From Brugia malayi (taxonomy: Eukaryota; Nematoda; Chromadorea; Rhabditida; Onchocercidae), in the NCBI RefSeq assembly GCF_000002995.4, contig NW_025062478.1, positions 558,001-622,000 on the forward strand: a stretch of 64,000 bases of DNA. The letters are read 5' to 3'. Shown piece after piece: positions 36,713 to 51,401 of the stretch. Under the pieces are notes generated by a model. It did not search any database. It was not told where the DNA came from and saw only the letters and a list, made by a program, of their open reading frames with translations. The translations under genes and the position numbers were made by a program. Position 1 is the first letter of the stretch; the number at the start of each line of letters is the position of its first letter.

Positions 36713-39700
36713 CAAAAAAAAAATTATTCTGAAGTCTTTCTTTATATTATTTTATTGATATTATATATATGTTTGGAAATTGTGATAACACAGTATTAAT
36801 TAAATTGCATTGAATTCGAGTATGAATTTGTTGAATTCTTCTCTTTTAACTCGTTAAAATAGCTTAATTCCTTAGTTTAAATATTTATGTAAGTGATAAA
36901 TGCGGAAAATCCGTTTTCAACCATATAACTTCCGTAATTTTGTTCTGGGAACTATTTGAGGAGCTATTTGCATTAATCATAAGAACTTGTAGAACTGAAA
37001 AGAAATAAATAAAGCGAATAAAACTGTAAATAAAGTTTTCTAAGGAAACAGGATGGAAAGGTTTACATAAAATTTAATAATTAGATAAAGATAATGAATA
37101 GAAGGCATTTATAGTACCTGATACCATTTTAAAAAATCAAATCAAAAACCGAAATTTATCATAAAAAAATCTAACATAATGTAAAAGAATTGTTTAATGA
37201 GAAGCATTTTATTGACAAAGAGAAAAAAAGTGCTATCAATAATTTGGAAAACAGAAGAAGTTGCAGTGTATTTTAAAATTTTGATTCAAGTAATTGAAAT
37301 TTTAAAATTGTTTGCTTCAACGTTAATGAAATGATAATTTTTCAAAGGAAAAATTTTCAAAAAATTTTAGCTTTACTGAAAATGGAAATCAAAGTAAAAA
37401 TTTTTAATGAAAACGAAGGAAAGGTGGTTGAAACAAAGAATGAAAAGAATGATAACTTAATGAGAAATAAAAACAAGTTGATTGAATTTTTTTTCATGTA
37501 CATTTAAGTGTAAAATTGGATCATTAAAAAATTGAATTTTAAAATTTATTTATTTGATGCTCCTATCTGCTTTGTTTATGTTTGTGTGAATGATTAGCGA
37601 ACTGCAACAACTCGACAAATTCATTTCAAATGTAAAACACCTCATGTTAGTACATGCATGTAAATTCAAATCGAAATATAAATGTCATTTCTTTTCTTTG
37701 TTGACACCAACATTTAACACATTAATTCAGTTGCTTAACTGAACCTGATCATGTTTCGACAATTTAAACTTTAGTATATGACAAAAAGTTAAAGTTAAGT
37801 TTTTGGAGATATTTGGAGAGCTAATTATATCAGACACAAAATTAAAAAAGTTATAAGAAATCTATCAGATTGAACATGCATTAACTATCCTGACTATTTG
37901 CGCTTGTTGCCAGTATATACATATTTGGTTCTAATCTTAATAAAGTTTAATAGACAAATGATATTATTCAAAGAATAATTTTTCCTTCAAAGATTTAGAA
38001 GAAGAAAAGGATTGTGTTACCAGTTTCTAATTTACATTTACCGCCTGAACTTCTTTAATTTTCAATCTGATGTGTAATTAGCCCTCCAACTAAAAATGAT
38101 CTGATGAAATAATCAGGCGGTAAGTGTAAGCTAAGCTATTGCTTTTTTTTTTTCTTTTTTTTTTTTGTCATTTTATTAATTCTAAACGAATTATCAATTT
38201 TTACATTCTCACTCTCCTCTCACATTTTTTGTTGATGCTTATATTAACTTTTGCCTGCGTAAGTTTTTAAAATTTTCAAAGGACATTTTGGTACCCAAAT
38301 ATGTTAAAACAATTGTAAAATTAAGTTTAAATGATCTTCTGGTTAAAATTTTAACGAATTTCTTTATAAATAACTTTGTTATTCAATGTTTTCTCCAAAT
38401 TTTGTATAAAAGTAATTGTTAATTAAACAAAAAAAAAAAAAAAATTGATCTAAAATATCTCTTCTATCAGTGAAATTTAATTAATGCTATACAAAAGATT
38501 TAATATTTGCTTTTGCAAAGTTGGAGATAAAGTAATATCATTATTTGAAAATGGATATTTCCGCCTGTTATGCGCTCTCAGCAAATTTTCTTTAAAATAC
38601 AAACAAGTATTTTGTAAATTAAGTTAAATTCAGTGTTAGCATACGGTAAAAGTTAAAATTTGAGAGAACTGGAAGTTACAAGCGAAAAGAAAAATGGTAT
38701 GCAATCGACAATCACACAAATGATTCTCTGTTTTTTTTTTTTTTTTTTTCTTTTTCTTATATTTCAATGTTTTCGTTGCTCAATAAATGACTTTTTTCTT
38801 TTTTTTTGTTTGGAATTTAAAAAATTATAACCTTTTATTTTGGCTTATGTCGGTCTTACTTTTTAGCATTTCTCAAAATAGTTCATAGAAAAAGATTAGT
38901 AAAGTGTAAAGTATATTAAAATCTTTCATTTTCTCCATTTCATTTTAATCCTACATCCTTCATTCATTGGTTCTTCCTAATCATTTATTTCATGGCGCAA
39001 TTTGTGCTCCTCCTTTCTCCGCTTCCATTCAATCCTCATTCCAATTTATACGAAACTTCCAACATTTTTCAAATTTCAGTATTTCGAAATACCTTTCAAT
39101 CATTCAAAACTAATTTCTTTTTTTTTTTTCCTTCCTTTCTTTCTTTCTTTCAATTCTGAAAAAAAAAAAAAAGATTCTCCTCAATTTTCATACTGTAAAA
39201 AAGATAATTAATTAGAAAAGTCATTTATGTCCTTTTCATTCTTTTAAGTTGTCAATAAATTTGAGTACAGTTAGTTATTTGATGCCTGATATGAACAGTT
39301 TTATTATCGTTTATTAGATTTTTAATTGCTCAAAATTTCATTAATAAATCTGCCCACCAGGATAATTTAGCAATTAGATTTCAAATTTTATATCCAAAAT
39401 TTAGGTTTTGACTATATTCAATAAAAAAGTTACACTAAATTAATCCACCTGTTAAATCCCATTAATCTTTTGTGATCAACTGTTTTCCATTTCTTTTAAT
39501 TAATTTATTTTATGAAAACGACTAATTCTTCTTCTTCTTGAACCATTCAGCAAATGTTGAATGTTTAGTTACTTTCAAACAATAAAGTTCTTTGAGATAC
39601 TAATTAATTAATTAAAAAAAAAATTTTTTTCAAATCTCTAATTGCGCTAAAATATTAGCAATTGTAATCATTTGCATGTGATGAAATGATTTTTTTTTTA

Positions 39701-42700
39701 TTACTTATTATTTTTGATCGACCAAAAAGTAAAATTGGAAAATGAATTTGTAAAGAATTTTTCTCTTATATTCTAATAGTTTACTGAATTTCTAAAAACT
39801 TTTAGTTCTTAATTATTAAGCTTTTTTAAAAGATATTTTAAACTTCATTTTTTAACTTCAATTTCTAGAACAACTTGTATGATTTCAATTTATTGAAGGA
39901 AAACTTAAGTTATCTTTCGATTTACTTTCATCTCTCTCTCCCTATTTCCCGTGCTTGGCTTATTATTTGTACTTTGCATCAATGAATTAATCATATTACC
40001 AATAGTTAGTTTAAAATAGTTAAATCACTCAAAAATTTAATCAATAAATTAATAAGTTAGCAGGATTGATTCGTTGATTTATAACATTTTTAAATACTTT
40101 GCTGGCGTGTAGGCTTTATCGGGCTATTAATTTCATCATTGGAATTTAAAAAATTTTTGAAATTTTGCATGTATTGAATTTTAAAAGTTACAAATAATTA
40201 ATTATACTGTTGAGTAAGTAATGTAAATGGTTTGAGAGGTTTTACAATAATTGTTGTGTCGGTTAGTTGATAAGTAAATTTTTTGAATTCATTGCATTTA
40301 TTTAGCTGTTATATCATTATTTTACTATTGAAAATTTGACGTAACACTTTCACAAGTCACGTATTACTTTGAAGTTTTTTGTTAAATGAAACGATAAATA
40401 TGCTTGCAATTTTCATTTTCGGAACATTTTAAAGAATTTCACGTAAAAGTCATTTTAGTAGTACAATAATGATTGAAAATATTTCAAAATTTCTATTAAT
40501 GCTAGACAAAAAGAGACGAAAAACGATGTGCTTTTATGTGCTGTTATCACAGCAAAGCAATGTTTTCTCTCTGTCCTTCAATTTGTCTCCTAAAAAGCGC
40601 ATTTGTCACAGTTTTTCTTTAAGATTGGCCTCTTTTACTTGTCTTCCTCCTCTTCCATACAATTTTTATAGCATCGCTTCATAATGACAGAAATTAATTT
40701 CGGTGTGAACGATGAAAATAAATAAACTTCTTGTTAAAATAACAAAAAAAAGTACTTTCTCCCTCTCCCCTATATGTCATTTAGACGTGCGAAGTAAAAG
40801 AATTGTAAATTTGCCGAATTACTCATAAAATTCACGTATTTTTCAAAAATTTAGTAAAATTTGTTTTGTTTTTTTTTTTAATTGTAGGAAAAAGTGGAAT
40901 TAAATCGATACTGTATGGTTCGATATAATACAAATCTCGACAATAATATGTTAGCCCATTTTAATACGCAAGAGAAAAACATCTATGAAATTTTTTAAAT
41001 TTATAAATTTGTTGAGAAGAATTTTTGTGCTTCGAACTCATAAACTAAATAAGTTAGAATGTAAGAATTGAGCAGTTATCATTATTAAACCTTGCATCTG
41101 AAATGAAATTTCATATATATTTCAATGCTACCTTTTCAGATCAAAATTGAAGTATTTAAAAATTGTGCAAGAAAATTTACAATTTTTTAAATCGATCAGG
41201 AAAAAAAATTAATTAAAGACTTCTAATAGCTTATATTTTCTATTTCTTCTTCCTTCTCTTGTTATCAACATTTCAATAATAATAAATTATTAAATGTTCC
41301 TTGAATCTATCCATATCAAATATTTGCATAATTAATAAGTTTAATTGAAAAAATTTTATGAATCAACTGATAAATTGGATGATCGACAATTCTTCACGTC
41401 TATCAATCAATAATGATTCTAATTTTTTGTTATATTTCTTTGAGCTATGATATTTTGCTTTCGGCTTAATAATTTATCTTTTTTTCCCACCAAAATATGC
41501 AACATTTAACAACTGTAATGCAATAGTCAATTAAATTTATTGGTATGAAGTTAAGGAGTCTAAAGTCAGATAAAAAATAAATTTGAAATAAGATAAATCA
41601 AAATTAATAGGCGGAAGAAGAAACAAAGAGTTAATGGTGATTTTTTTTTTTTTTTTAACGGTACTGATATTTACTTCCGATTCCGACAGTTCCACTTTCT
41701 ATTTTTTAAAAAGCTAATATTAGTGATTTCAAATGACAAACAGCAATAAAAATTATTTGCAACTAATTGTAATTCAAACTTTTTACAAAATAAAACATTT
41801 TAATCTCATTATCACATGAATAACTTCTTCGTAACTGAAAAGTAAAATTCTAAGCAAAACTGTTAAAGATGAAACAATTTTTTTCATATATTTAATTGAT
41901 GATAAAAGTAAAAGTTTTGAAATTATAATGCTACGTTTACTTTTTGGAAAAGAAAAAAGAATAAAAATTTTTCCTTTGTTTGATATTAATGATAAAATCC
42001 ATGCGTTCTTTCAGAAACAGGGAAAAAAAAACAATGAATATCAAATGTGAGAAGTTAAAAAACTTCAGTAAAAAAAATCTGAGATTTATTCCATACTGTC
42101 CTCAAAATACGACAAATTATTTCGTAGCTGTTCCCAAGATGATAAATTATTTTGTGACATGTCCTCTCAAGATATGATGTAATAAAATTAATATTAAACA
42201 AAACATTCATTCCTAATTACAATGAGTCTTCTTTTTTTCATTTTTGAAAAAACAATTTCAGCATAGAATTAAAATGACACAAAAAGTTTGTGACGACACT
42301 GTTATGACTACGGTAGCACATTAACGATGTGATGAAGGAATTTTTTTTTTTTTTTTTTTTTGAAATTTGATCATATTTTATGATCAGTGAATCAAATGAT
42401 GCATTTTAATTTGAATTTTTCAGTAATACTTTTTTTTTTTTTGCTACATATAAGAAAATTTGTAAACTATTAGTAGTAGTGAGCATATACTAGAGAATGT
42501 TTACTGTTAAAATTCAATTAGAGATTTGTTTTTGTTATGTTTACTGCGGGTATTTTGTCTTATTGTTAAGTTATTTTTGTTGAGTTCATTCCGAGTATAA
42601 CAATTTAATGTTATTACTAGAAATTTATATGCAAAATAAAAAATGATTATGTATGATATTATCATCAATCCAATTAGTAATGATTTTGATTATTAATTAT

Positions 42701-45700
42701 TTGAAAAAAAAGCTCAAATTAAATGATTTAACTAGAAAATCAGCAATTTAAATACTTTTTGTGAAAAGTAAGCAATCATAAAACTGCAAATTTTCCTCAC
42801 AAATAATCGAATTTTCAACTAAATTAATCATTTTTACAACAGCCAAGTTTTTTGTTTGACAAGAGAAAATATAAAATAAATTTCCAATTTTTTTCTTCTT
42901 TTTTAAATATACCAAAAATTTTTTTTCCATAAAAATCTCTTGTAAAATGAACTTAAATTCAGAACAAAATGAAAAATCAAAAACTAGAAGCAATCAATTT
43001 AAAGTTGAAAGCATTTGTCTAATGTTTAAAATAATGCAACTACAAGCGATTTGCAGGAATCGAAACAAAGTCGAACTTTAAACAATAATTTAAATTCATA
43101 GTTCATTGATTAAAAAAAAAAAAAAGAAATTAAAAAAAAAAGTTCGACTAAAACCGATACAAAATTTAAAATTAATTAATTACATCTATTCATAATGCTT
43201 TTTCATATTCTCTCAGTTATTTAATTTTTCACAATCAAATCAACCCTTTCAATCATGTTAGACTCTCTTTTTAATTTAAATTAAATTAATTTAAATATCA
43301 TTATTGCCCTCTGACATTGATCTCTCTCTATCCCTGAATTACTTGCATCATTCTTTTGTCTAATTTCCTTCATTTCTTCAACCGATTTTCAGGGATGGTA
43401 GATGAACTAAAATTAAATTGTTGAAAATATTTCAACTATAATAGCAGTGGACAACTTGAATTATTCAAGAATTTTTTAAATTTTTTTCCAAAATTAAACA
43501 GGAAGATATACTAAAGTTGAATTTTTAATAGCTTCGTTAAATTATAAAGATGCAAAAATTTGCAATAAAAGAATTGCACTAAAATTTTTAATGTACTCAA
43601 GAAAGATTTCATTTAAATTTTTAACTTTTACCTTTTTCTTTGACGCATTCAAAATTTGAAAAAAAAAAAAAGATTGTAGCAACTTTTTTGCATCCATCAA
43701 ATTGTTTTTATTTATAATTTAATTACGTCTATAAAATACGCATTTATATAAGTTGTAAAATGTGAAAAATGCTTGTTTTGCAATTATAACTCATTAAGTA
43801 TACGCTAATAGTGATAATAAAATTAATAGTTTAGGATGAAATTATTTAAATCGCTTGAAAAAAATATCACATCAGTGAAATTTGAGTTTAAATTTACCGT
43901 AATTTTCCTTTTTTCACAAATTTATGTTTTTTTTTGCTTTTATTCTGATACTATAAGATTTTAGTATAACTTTGATAACCTTGAAATTAAAGTATAATTA
44001 GGCAATAAAACGATAAAAAATTTTCTTCTATAATCCCACCCTTTCGTCTCATTTCTTAATTTTGGTCTTTTAAAATAAAACTTTTATTTTTTCCTCTAAA
44101 GAATTTATGCAAACATACCAAGAAGCAATAGAAATAAAAATTTGAAAAGTGATTTGTTATGAAATTTAAAATTTGTTTTTACAACTGTAACTCATCTCAA
44201 GTGCATTACATCATTTAAGTAAATTTATTATTACGTAGTTGTTACTATCAATGTAAATAATTATTTTTCAATGTTTATTTTAAAGGAATTTTTCTTTGAA
44301 ATTCATAAAATACACTTGCCACGACATAACTGAAAGTTTGATTCATTTCCGGGTAGTAATAAGTAAGTAAGTAAGTAAGTAATATCAACAGGAAACCGGA
44401 AGTGCACTAAACTAATATGTTTCCATGGTGTACAAATAAAATCTAGTTTTTTTTTCATTTACTACCTACAAAATGAATGGTTAAAGTTACAAATATTAAA
44501 CAGTTTCCATGATTTCTTCACTTTTTCTTTCCGTTTAGTCAAATTTTTGCAATTTTCTTTTTTTCAAGTACCCATACTTTCCTTTTTTTTTTTTTTATTT
44601 TATTGTGGAATTCAATTTAAATCAAGCAATGATAAATATGTAAAATATATAAATAAAATAAAATAAAATACAAATTAAGAAAATGTTAGCTAACAAAAAA
44701 TGCTTAATAATAATGTAAGCAAGCTAATGAGACAGACAAATGGAAAGATAAAAAGAAAAGAAAAATGAAATGAAAAGATATTTTCATATTAACCATTTTA
44801 ATGAAAGTTCTCTTTGACAATGAAAATTTTTATCTCTGATAAATATTCAACATTTCTTTTTTTTTTTTTCTTTTGCTTTCACAAAATTTTGAGAGTGATA
44901 ATTTTAATTTCACAGTAATATTTTTTCTTTTTCATTTCAATAAAATGTGATTATAATTCTATTGTAATCCTAAAACAAGTTGTAATTTTAATTTTAAAAT
45001 TACAAAACTTAAAATAATAATGCTAGAATATTGTTGAAATATAACAAGAAATTCTCCAGCCAAGATTCTTTCTGCAAGAAAAAAAAAATGTGAAAAAATG
45101 AATAAATTGCAGAAAAGATTTTCGTAAAAGCAAATTTTTTTCTCTTTTCTTTTATCCAATAAGATATATTTCCATTTTTTTTTTCGCAATTTCAAAACTT
45201 AAATTTAAGATTTGTTCATTTTAAACATCAAGAAACAGCTTTTTTTTTTTAAAAATGCCCTTAAGTGCTTCATTTTTTTGATATCTTTCTGCTACTCAAT
45301 TATTGATTATCTTAGTTTCACTTATCTTTTTCATACTGCCATGAATATTCCATCAGCATTTCTCTTAGTTTTATTCTTTTATCTACCTATTTTTTGTCAA
45401 TTTCTTTGTTATTGAGGAATACAAAAAAAGAAGCCAAGATGAGAAGACAAAAAGCTAAGTAGTAACTTAAGCTAATTTATCTTTAGCATTTATTATATTA
45501 TCATTTCAAAGTATAACTAATAGAAGTGTTTTAATTTAATTCTTTATATAATTAAAGTAATAACTTATAAACATTTGACATTTGACAATTAATACATTTC
45601 AAAAATACTTTACAACAGTTAACACATGAAATTTTCGGGATATTTTATTATATCATTAGCAGTTAACAATACATTTCTGTTTAAAAGCTCTGTCTCAAAT

Positions 45701-46434
45701 CTTCTTCAGATATACTTTAATTATTATCCCATTAATAATCTTATCAAATCATTGATTAAAGGATAATCATTTTTATCATGAAACATGATAAAAAATTTCG
45801 GCTTATTAAAAACGAAAAAACGGGAGAGAGAGAGAGAGAGAGAAAAGGGGAAAATGTTTTGTTAAGTTAAATATTCTAGCTGTATGTGTATAAAGAAAGA
45901 AAATGAACTTCAAAATTTTGAAATGAACAAAATTGAATTTGGACTTTGAAACTTCCTCTTCCTCATTTGTTCGACAGCAGTAGTTTATCTTATCTCCATG
46001 GATCATATTTACAAATTATCCTTCATTCTCTACTTTCTTACAATCTTTATCAGATATCAAACAATGAAAAGAAACTTTCTTTTCTTTTCGTTTACTTTCA
46101 TTTGTTTCTTTTTTTCTTTTGCTCTTCTCTTTATGAATGTCTAATAAAATACCATAAAGTATGCTATGAATATCGAATTAAATCACATAAAATTATATTT
46201 AAAAAATTATAGTTTTTAGTCAGTTTAGTCAGTTTTTTTTTTTCTTTTACTTAATATTTGATAAAGAATTCTTTATTTTCATAAATAATTGTAATTTGTT
46301 TATACTTATAACAGTAATAAGTCAAATCTTTATTTGTAAATAAAATTTCTCCAATTGTTTATCAATTATTGTTGCGGAAAAGGGCTTACAAAGAGCGTGA
46401 TATGAGCTATATCAGCTGTTTTATTCATTGATCG

Positions 46435-46646
46435 GATGATTCAAATCAATTACCGATCAACTGATCTGTTCCAATCAGTTGATTTTTGATGATTCAAATC
46501 AATTATCGATCAACTGATCTGTTCCAATCAGTTGATTTTTGATGATTCAAATCAATTATCGATCAACTGATCTGTTCCAATCAGTTGATTTTTGATGATT
46601 CAAATCAATTATCGATCAACTGATCTGTTCCAATCAGTTGATTTTT
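46435..46646. repeat. 53-bp tandem repeat x4, each unit a hairpin
   Basis: Four almost identical 53-bp units start at 46435, 46488, 46541 and 46594. Within each, ATCAACTGAT and ATCAGTTGAT form a perfect 10-bp inverted repeat around the 8-base loop CTGTTCCA. The array ends abruptly at ATTTTT. Confidence 0.95.
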
Positions 46647-48488
46647 CAATTTCATTTACGATAATGAAAGATAATATATGGGCTTTTAAAGACACTAATC
46701 AATAAATCAGATTAGAAATTTTCAACATTCATTTAATGCAAAAAAAAAGCATAAAATTTAATAGTAAACAAGGTTCAGTTATTTCATTTATCATCACAAC
46801 TTCCAACCAAATTTATGATATCATTTTATCCTGCATACTATGCAATACTGAATAATCAATACTAAGATTTCACTGATAACTGTTATCATTAGTCATATCA
46901 TTTCCTTTGATCTAATTTGAGATCTAATTGCTTTCTTGAATTCTCTGTTAATTATACAAAATCATTTATTCATTGATTTATTTAAAATCTAAAAAAAAAA
47001 AAAAAAAACAAAATTTCTGTTTTAATATGAAATATTCTAATTTAATGCATGTTTTAATGTGAAATATTATTTTAAAAAAACGCCACTAATAAACAGGAAT
47101 TTTTCTTTCCTGATCATTGAACAAAAAAGTCTTAAATATGACTTATTGACTCATTTTTGTCACATATTTCATATCTAACTTTTCATCCCAAACATTTTTT
47201 CTCTTTTCCGGTTAAAAAAGAAAAAATGTACAGTTTAAAAACTTTTTTTTTTTTTTGATCAGGAAGCATTTAAAAGTAATTTTTTAGACGCATTCATAGA
47301 ATTTTTTCATGGAATCTCTCATGAGTATCTGTAGAATGTGATAATTTTGGGACAATTCCGGAAGAATTGCAAGTCTTCAAAGATAGCACCGAAAAACATG
47401 GAAATCTTTTCAAAAATTAAAAATGGAATTATCAAAATTATTAAAATTTTCAAATTTTTATCAAAATTTATTATCGAAATTTTCAAATTATCAAAATTTC
47501 CACTGTCTTATTCGAGAATTTCACAATCGTTTCGACAAACTTTCCAGATTATGCAAATAAGTTACGCAAATATCCTGTAGGAAATACCTTGCGATGTGAT
47601 CTAGCCAAAGCCTGGTGGACAAAAGTAAGGACTAGGCCATGGAGAACTTTTAATATCGATCAGCCGCCAAGCACAAAATAGCACGTTGACTTGATTATCA
47701 GTTATCTTCTAATGCGCACTTACTTCCTTTAATTCTCAAAAACTTATCTCGATTTGATTATTGATCTCCCTCAGAAGTATCCCTTCAATACATTCACAGT
47801 TGCTTCGCAATCGGTCAAATGAAAAGAAAAAATAATAAATACTGTTATTGTGATGCGTCAAAAGCGCATTATTTGTGGCTACAATAGTCTAACAAGTTTT
47901 CAGGCAGATAATCGATTACTGTTACTTAGTAGTAGGGAATAGTAAGTAAAAGATGAGATGAATGTATGGGTAACATAAGGGTATAATGAAAGGATGAAAT
48001 AAGGATAGGATGATATTGTAGATAGAGTGAAGATAGATTGATGATATTGAAATGTGATGATAACGATGGTTGATAATCTAATATTCTTAGATTAGATATT
48101 TTATATATTCGTTGATAAGTAGATTCACTATTGCCAGATGCGACATTAAATTTACTCCAAATCTTCCCTTCCAATTTATTGAAATTATTGACGAAATCAA
48201 TGAAATCTTTATAGAAACTATAAAAATAACTATGAAAATAGGATGAGTTTGATGAAAAATGATAGGTTATAATGTAAGGAAGAAGAGGAAATAGTATGTA
48301 TATGTGGAGTGTGGCAAAGATTGATAAGATTTTGCGGGAAAGTACGTTAGTGTAGCAATGCGTTGCAATTGCAATTAGTTGTAAATAGCAATTAATTAAA
48401 TAATTAATTATAGGTGAAGTGAAAAGAGTGTATTTATGGTGTGAGAAAGACGATGAGAGTTAATAAAAATAGAAAGTTGGGAAGATAA
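46647..48488. other. Intergenic with one coding-like open frame
   Basis: A frame without a start codon ends at TAG 47679-47681 and is protein-like from about 47500 (NFPDYANKLRKYPVGNTLRC, then AKAWWTK). It passes over a possible donor (AAA|GTAAGG, 47624). The upstream part is AAATT-type low complexity. Family not recognised. Nothing else is supported. Confidence 0.35.
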
Positions 48489-48621
48489 TTAGAGAATTAT
48501 GAGTAGCGGAAATAACTTCATCGTAAATTGAATCACACGAAATAAATCCCTCAAAGGATCATTTAGCAGTGGGTTTGGGTGCAGCATGCGACTAATTCCG
48601 ATTAGTGAAATTAATGCCACC
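48489..48621 (-). other. Candidate terminal exon, hydrophobic protein
   Basis: On the minus strand an acceptor (CCTTTCCAG) is followed by a 133-base open frame ending in TAA. It reads SRMLHPNPLLNDPLRDLF between hydrophobic segments. The segment is GC-richer than its surroundings, as real exons in this window are. The plus strand is also open here (MRLIPISEINATLERRIFK) and a stable hairpin overlaps, so strand and nature are unsettled. No upstream exon was found. Confidence 0.3.
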
Positions 48622-48629
48622 CTGGAAAG

Positions 48630-51401
48630 GCGGATTTTCAAAGTTTTTTGGTTTCTTAATTATGTTTACTTCCCTTTTTTCTTGTTATAATTTATGGTTC
48701 AGAATTTATGTTTTCTTTCTCTTTCTCTTCCCCTCTCTCTCTTTGAATTGTTATTTGTGTAACATAATCCCTAATTAATTTATTTTTTTCATTTTTGATA
48801 ATTTGAATCAATTATTTTGATTTGTATCATTTATGAATATATAATGGATGAGATTAATTTCATGATAATTATTTAATCAGTAATTAGAAAGTATAATTTA
48901 AATATATTTTTGATATGAAATATATTTTATAATTTCTGTTAAGATTTTTTGTGCAATATTTAAAATATGAATAATGATTACTTTTAACTTAGCTTTACTC
49001 TATATCGATATATCTTTATGGTTTTTCTTTTTTTATTGAAAGATAAGAAGTAAGAGAGAAGATTTAATTGAGCTAACAACTTCTACCTGAATGATGTATG
49101 ATAGGAAAATAAGAGATGAATTAGTGCTGTGAAGAATGTAACAAAAAGATGGATATTTTATGATAAAGATAGAAAAATTATTGTGACAAATAGGTTGAAC
49201 TAAGAGATGGAAATTTTTATTCTTTAATTTTTTATTACAGTTGAAGGTTTCATATATTTTCACGTCACGTAGATACAGTTTGAGTACGAATAATTAAATG
49301 AATGATGAAAATCTTTGTAAAAATTGATTAAAAAATTAGGTAGAAAAAAAAATGGTAAATTATGTATTTCATTCGTTTATTCTTTCTTTTAACTGCATAT
49401 TTAACTTTATGAAAAATGATCGATCGTAGAAGAGCGATGAGATTAAGCTGTTTTTGCTTTTCTACATTTGTCATCTGTCATAGGATTAATTAATTATTTG
49501 CATAATTAATTAGTTAATTAATTATGTTTATAAAATTGTTGCAAAAAATTTATTGCTAATGACTTTAAGTGTTACTTAAATATAAGTAACAAAATGAAAT
49601 TGCAAGATGGAAAAGGGTGAAATGACAAATAATGAGGAAAAAAAAAGGGAATAAGCTGCTTCTTTAGAAAGCAAATGACACTGATAAGTGATCTTATCAG
49701 CAGGACAGAATTATTTTATACGATCTGTTATTTTATATGATAATTATTTTACACGATGTGTTAGTCGCAAGTTCGAATGGGTTCTTTTTTTTTTTTTTTT
49801 TTTTTTTTCTGCAATGTTCGTTCCTTAGCATTACAGCAAAGTAATTCGAACTTTATGTTATGCTTACACAGTTGTTAACTTATGCTTACAAATTGTTGAA
49901 TAGTTCGGATGCGAAATAATTTAAGATTATGTTGTTAAGATGATTCCAATTGTTAAATAAAATTTCGATAGAAATAATATTGCTGAACTAATAGGTAATC
50001 TATCAGTTAGTGTTAAAGTTAACTGTATCTGAACAGCAATGAAGATAAAGTGATAAGATGTTATTATGTAGATAGAAACATTCATTCGTTAGATAAACAT
50101 ATCTATCAAGTTTAGATTTCTGATTATGAAAACTGATGATAAATTATAATAAATCTCATGTTTCCTGAATCTTTAAGACATTATTTTCATTTCGAATTTT
50201 CTATTTTTGGTTTCTTTTTACTAACTGCAAATATGGCAGACATTATATCAAATCCTGTTGCTTTATTAACTGAGAAGTTTTGAGTTGAAAATGCTTCAAT
50301 TTGATAAGAATAAGTGATGTTATTAGAAGTGTGATGCTATTGCTAAATCTCATTTTGTCATTTGTAGAGGTGGGTGAAAAGTTAAGTTTTTTAACTCGTA
50401 ATGATGGGTAAAAGAATGAAGCGAAGGACATATTTGTGAAATGGAAGGTACAAGAATGGGGTTGAACGGGGAGAGAAGAATAGTTGAAACTGGTTTCAGA
50501 TTAAGATTGTTACAGGGTTATAAGTTTTACTGCGCAGCAGAATAAATAAAATTATCAAAGAAAGAAGAACTGAAAAACTAATAATGTGATCTGTTAGGTG
50601 ATAGAGTTAAAGCTTAATAATATTCTACATGAACATGACAGATCGATGGAAATACATTTGAATAATTGAAATTTAGTTAATCCTAGCAGCGTTATGTATG
50701 TAAAATATTCTCACTATGATAGATAATTTATTTACTAATTTGTCTATTTTACCGATATATCATAAAGTTAACTAGAAAAATGGGATGAAGAGGGATCAAA
50801 CAGAGTTATCTTTGCGACTCATTGAAAATCTCCTTTTTCCAAAAATTATAACAATGAATATTTTTTTAGGTTAAAAAATTTTGATAATATTATTTGCCAA
50901 GTTAAATGTGACTAACATACATTTATTTACTAAAAGAAAGGACAGTTTGACATTAAAGTTGTCATTTCATAAAAAGAATATTTTCATAAAAAAAAAAAAA
51001 AAAAAAAGAAAATCGCTATAGCTTGTTATTATATTCGTATATGTGAAAATTTTACCACATTCAATATTTGAGTTTGGTGCAATTTAACTTAGTCTTACTA
51101 CTCTTTATTTTGTATTATTTGTTTTAATTCATTTAAATTAAAATTCATAACTATACTGTTTCTTTCTTGAGGAAGTTTTTCATTTTTTCAATGATATCAA
51201 AATGACTTTATCGCAAAGTTTGAATATTAGAAAAATGTCTCATTTAACTGTTATATAATTTATTACCTTCAGATGTAAATTGTGTCTCCATTTCACTTGA
51301 TATTTGTCAATATAATTTCTGGCTTTGGTGAAATTGGTGAGGAAAATTAACGAGATATTTATTTATTTATTTACTTCATCCTATCAATACAATCTCTCTA
51401 A
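48630..51401. other. Intergenic, upstream of hif-1
   Basis: AT-rich DNA with a T27 tract near 49782-49808. No gene is supported. An ATTT tetranucleotide run lies just before the hif-1 start, at about 51357-51372. Confidence 0.5.

Larger units (their letters stand above)
33548..46434. other. Long gene-poor region
   Basis: Apart from the weak exon at 34.3 kb, I found no spliced or single-exon gene on either strand. It contains T and A homopolymers up to about 30 bases (36487-36517), an AAGT tetranucleotide run near 44361-44383, a GA run near 45825-45842, and small local duplications near 35.7 and 36.6 kb. It may hold intronic or distal regulatory DNA of genes outside the window. Confidence 0.45.
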
